Positions 21,010-22,283 of a stretch of DNA of 22,283 bases are shown here, in pieces. Positions within the stretch are counted from its first letter, which is position 1; the number at the start of each line of letters is the position of its first letter. The notes beneath the pieces were generated by a model that saw only the letters and a program-made list of their open reading frames with translations, was not told where the DNA came from and ran no database searches. The position numbers were made by a program, and so were the translations under genes. This DNA comes from a virus: the IMG/VR virus record IMGVR_UViG_3300025000_001858, positions 1 to 22,283 of that record. One strand, written 5' to 3'.

Positions 21010-21956
21010 CGTCCCCCTCCCTTCCCCACGGCCATCCTCGCGTCCTCCACGACCGCCGAGGCCACCGCCGCCTCGAGCCTTTCCCTCCACCCGTTCGGTT
21101 CCCTCCCGTTCCACTCCTCCCCGCCGCGCCACCGCTCCCAGGCCTCCTCGAGGTCGTCCGGCACCACCGGCCGCGCCGGGTGTATCAGCGCCTTGTAGAC
21201 CCCGATCACCCAGAGCGGGGCCTCCTCGTCCACCACCCGCCCGGCCGGGGCCGCCGAAGCCGGCCGGTGCGCCCCCGCGAGCGCCCGTGCGTGCTGCGCC
21301 TCCACCTTCCCGGCCTGCCGGTGGTAGCAGGTCTTCGCGCACGCCCTCCAGACCGAGACCCCCTTCCACCGGGTTTTCTCGTAGTGGGCCCAGGACGCGC
21401 GGATGTCGTGCTCCGCCCACTCCGGCCAGGTGGCCCGGGCGTACGCCACCCACTCCTCCTCGGTCGGAGGGACCATCCGCGGACCCCTCTCCGCGCGAGC
21501 GCGGGGGCCGGGGGCGGAGCCCCCGTCGTCCGGCTCCGCACTCGCCTCTCGCCTCTCGCCTCTCGCCTCCGCCTCCGGGTGCATCCGCTGTGCGTCTGCT
21601 ACGCACGTGCTACGCGGCTGCTGTGCATCTGCTGGCGGCGGCGGGTATTTGCTCTTCAGCGCCCGCCGCTGCTGGCGGAAGTCCAGCAGCTCTAGGTAGG
21701 GCTCCTCCTCGACGGCGTAGAGAGCGATCAGTCTGGCTGTCTGGACCTCTGCCAGCCAACGGGAGATGTCGGCCTCGCGGACCTCGTCGAGTCGAAGCGG
21801 GAAGCACCCGGCACGTAGGAGAGCCGGATCGGCCGAGTAGCGGCCAAAGTCGTCCACCACGGACATGAGACGGCGGTAGAAAACCTCCGCCTGGGGCTTC
21901 AGCCGGTTCACCCGGCGAGACGTCAGGATTCCCTCGCGCAGGATCCGGTTCGGCAC
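21006..21956 (-). CDS. Phage replication protein with N-terminal winged helix (DnaT/O-like)
   Basis: This 316-residue protein begins at GTG 21956 after GAGGTA. The N-terminal domain (1-105) has the pattern of phage replication-initiation winged helices: NRILREGILTSRRVNRLKP, then EVFYRRLMSVVDDFGRYSAD, PALLRAGCFPLRLDEVREAD and EEEPYLELLDFRQQRRALKS. Residues about 105-160 are a low-complexity linker. The next region (EEWVAYARATWPEWAEHDIR, then ASWAHYEKTRWKGVSVW) resembles the DnaT-like C-terminal helices that bind single-stranded DNA. Such proteins recognise the origin and recruit a helicase loader. The linker contains a seven-base tandem repeat and a strong hairpin. Homologue identity was judged from pattern only. 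Confidence 0.7.
   Translation of the reverse strand: MPNRILREGILTSRRVNRLKPQAEVFYRRLMSVVDDFGRYSADPALLRAGCFPLRLDEVREADISRWLAEVQTARLIALYAVEEEPYLELLDFRQQRRALKSKYPPPPADAQQPRSTCVADAQRMHPEAEARGERREASAEPDDGGSAPGPRARAERGPRMVPPTEEEWVAYARATWPEWAEHDIRASWAHYEKTRWKGVSVWRACAKTCYHRQAGKVEAQHARALAGAHRPASAAPAGRVVDEEAPLWVIGVYKALIHPARPVVPDDLEEAWERWRGGEEWNGREPNGWRERLEAAVASAVVEDARMAVGKGGGR
21509..21525. repeat. Perfect inverted repeat CGGGGGC-GGA-GCCCCCG
   Basis: Seven-base arms and a three-base loop lie in the linker-coding part of the replication gene. The motif is like short G/C-rich palindromes I recall as frequent in high-GC bacterial chromosomes, so it may have come from the host. It also encodes Gly-Ser-Ala-Pro in the protein. 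Confidence 0.7.
21541..21568. repeat. Four perfect copies of a 7-base unit (CTCGCCT) in the replication gene
   Basis: The unit is repeated four times with no mismatch, followed by a partly degenerate CCGCCTC. Seven is not a multiple of three, so gain or loss of one copy shifts the frame of the replication protein after its winged-helix domain. The minus strand encodes a charged linker (EARGERREASA). Confidence 0.9.
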
Positions 21957-21958
21957 GG

Positions 21959-22252
21959 CTACCTCTGGGCCTCGGCCCGTGCCGCAGAGAACTCCAGCCG
22001 CGCCAGCCGGAGAAGCGTGCCAAGGGTCGGGGGCGGGTCGAAGGCCCGGCCGGCGTTCCTCGAGCGGTAGGCCTCCGCCCGCTCCATCTCCCGGACGAGG
22101 AGGACCCTCGGGCGCCCGGTGACCCTCACGAGCCGCCGAAGCTCCGACTCGCTCCCCACCAGGAGCGCGTCCCCGTCCTCGAGAAACTCGTCGATGTCCC
22201 TGAGAACCGCCTCGAGCACCTCCGGCTTCTCCCTCGAGAGCGGACTCCTCAC
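21959..22252 (-). CDS. Small unknown protein (97 residues)
   Basis: GTG 22252 has GGGAGG eight bases upstream. The product opens RSPLSREKPEVLEAVLRDI with an acidic helix (DEFLEDGDALLVGSESELRR), a beta-like stretch (LVRVTGRPRVLLVREMERAE) and a basic helical end (LGTLLRLARLEFSAARAEAQ). No motif is recognised. It precedes the replication protein by two bases after its stop and is the first complete gene of the window in transcription order. Confidence 0.6.
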   Translation of the reverse strand: MRSPLSREKPEVLEAVLRDIDEFLEDGDALLVGSESELRRLVRVTGRPRVLLVREMERAEAYRSRNAGRAFDPPPTLGTLLRLARLEFSAARAEAQR

Positions 22253-22271
22253 GACTTCGTCCTCCCGGCCA

Positions 22272-22283
22272 CCCCCCCCCCCC
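22272..22283. repeat. Homopolymer run of 12 C at the window end
   Basis: The right edge is a run of at least 12 C after CCA. On the minus strand this is poly-G just before the first gene. It may be a real tract, a sequencing artefact or the start of a longer one. Confidence 0.85.

Noticed and set aside
22272-22283. Poly-C as a cohesive phage end
   Set aside because: Nothing shows that this is a physical terminus. A homopolymer at a contig edge is more simply an assembly or sequencing limit.
1-22283. Unusually frequent CTCGAG hexamers
   Set aside because: They mostly arise from the favoured Leu-Glu codon pair CTC GAG and related reverse-strand codons in GC-rich genes.

Overview
The window is a densely packed, very GC-rich segment of a tailed double-stranded DNA phage (or prophage). 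Every gene I can support lies on the minus strand, so the reading order is from high to low coordinates. Genes abut or overlap by 1, 4, 8 or 14 bases, and the longest stretch without a major gene is about 106 bases (8839-8944). No rRNA, tRNA, CRISPR array, transposase or integrase is visible. A large P22-like portal, an adaptor and a nozzle-like protein sit together with no tape measure, tail tube or sheath gene in view, which suggests a short-tailed (podovirus-like) phage. The host cannot be named. Gene 15213-15614 carries a lipobox, which would fit a Gram-negative host, but that is inference.

Layout in transcription order. (1) 22252-17794: replication and accessory genes. They comprise a winged-helix replication protein (21006-21956), a VRR-NUC type nuclease (18063-18557) and many small proteins, several of them cysteine-rich and probably zinc-binding, ending with a zinc-ribbon protein (17794-18066). 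(2) 17768-15611: small and large terminase subunits, which form the packaging motor. (3) 15614-12916: an eight-gene block between terminase and portal. It contains a lipoprotein, a coiled-coil protein, a secreted Pro/Thr-rich protein, two tiny proteins, a two-helix holin-like protein and two proteins with one membrane helix followed by a coiled coil. This is a candidate lysis or envelope cassette, but no endolysin is recognisable. (4) 12916-6274: head genes. They are a portal with an inserted zinc ribbon, a small protein, a fibre-like protein with an N-terminal Sec signal peptide and YadA-like repeats, a scaffold-like protein and the major capsid protein. (5) 6258-1: connector and tail genes. 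They are two conserved unknowns, an adaptor, a small structural protein, a 795-residue nozzle-like protein with an apparent inserted carbohydrate-binding-like domain, an unknown, a GNAT-like protein and a gene cut by the left edge inside a polyglycine tract.

The genes appear to form one transcription unit. Stop/start overlaps of the forms ATGA, GTGA, TTGA and TGATG recur throughout, so translational coupling is probably widespread. Both window ends fall in low-complexity sequence (a GGN-codon repeat on the left, a run of 12 C on the right), so this looks like a whole contig ended by assembly failure. The most unusual items are the signal-peptide-bearing YadA-like fibre inside the head module, the envelope-gene block between terminase and portal, the abundance of zinc-knuckle proteins, a 7-base tandem repeat inside the replication gene, and a hairpin covering the small terminase start.
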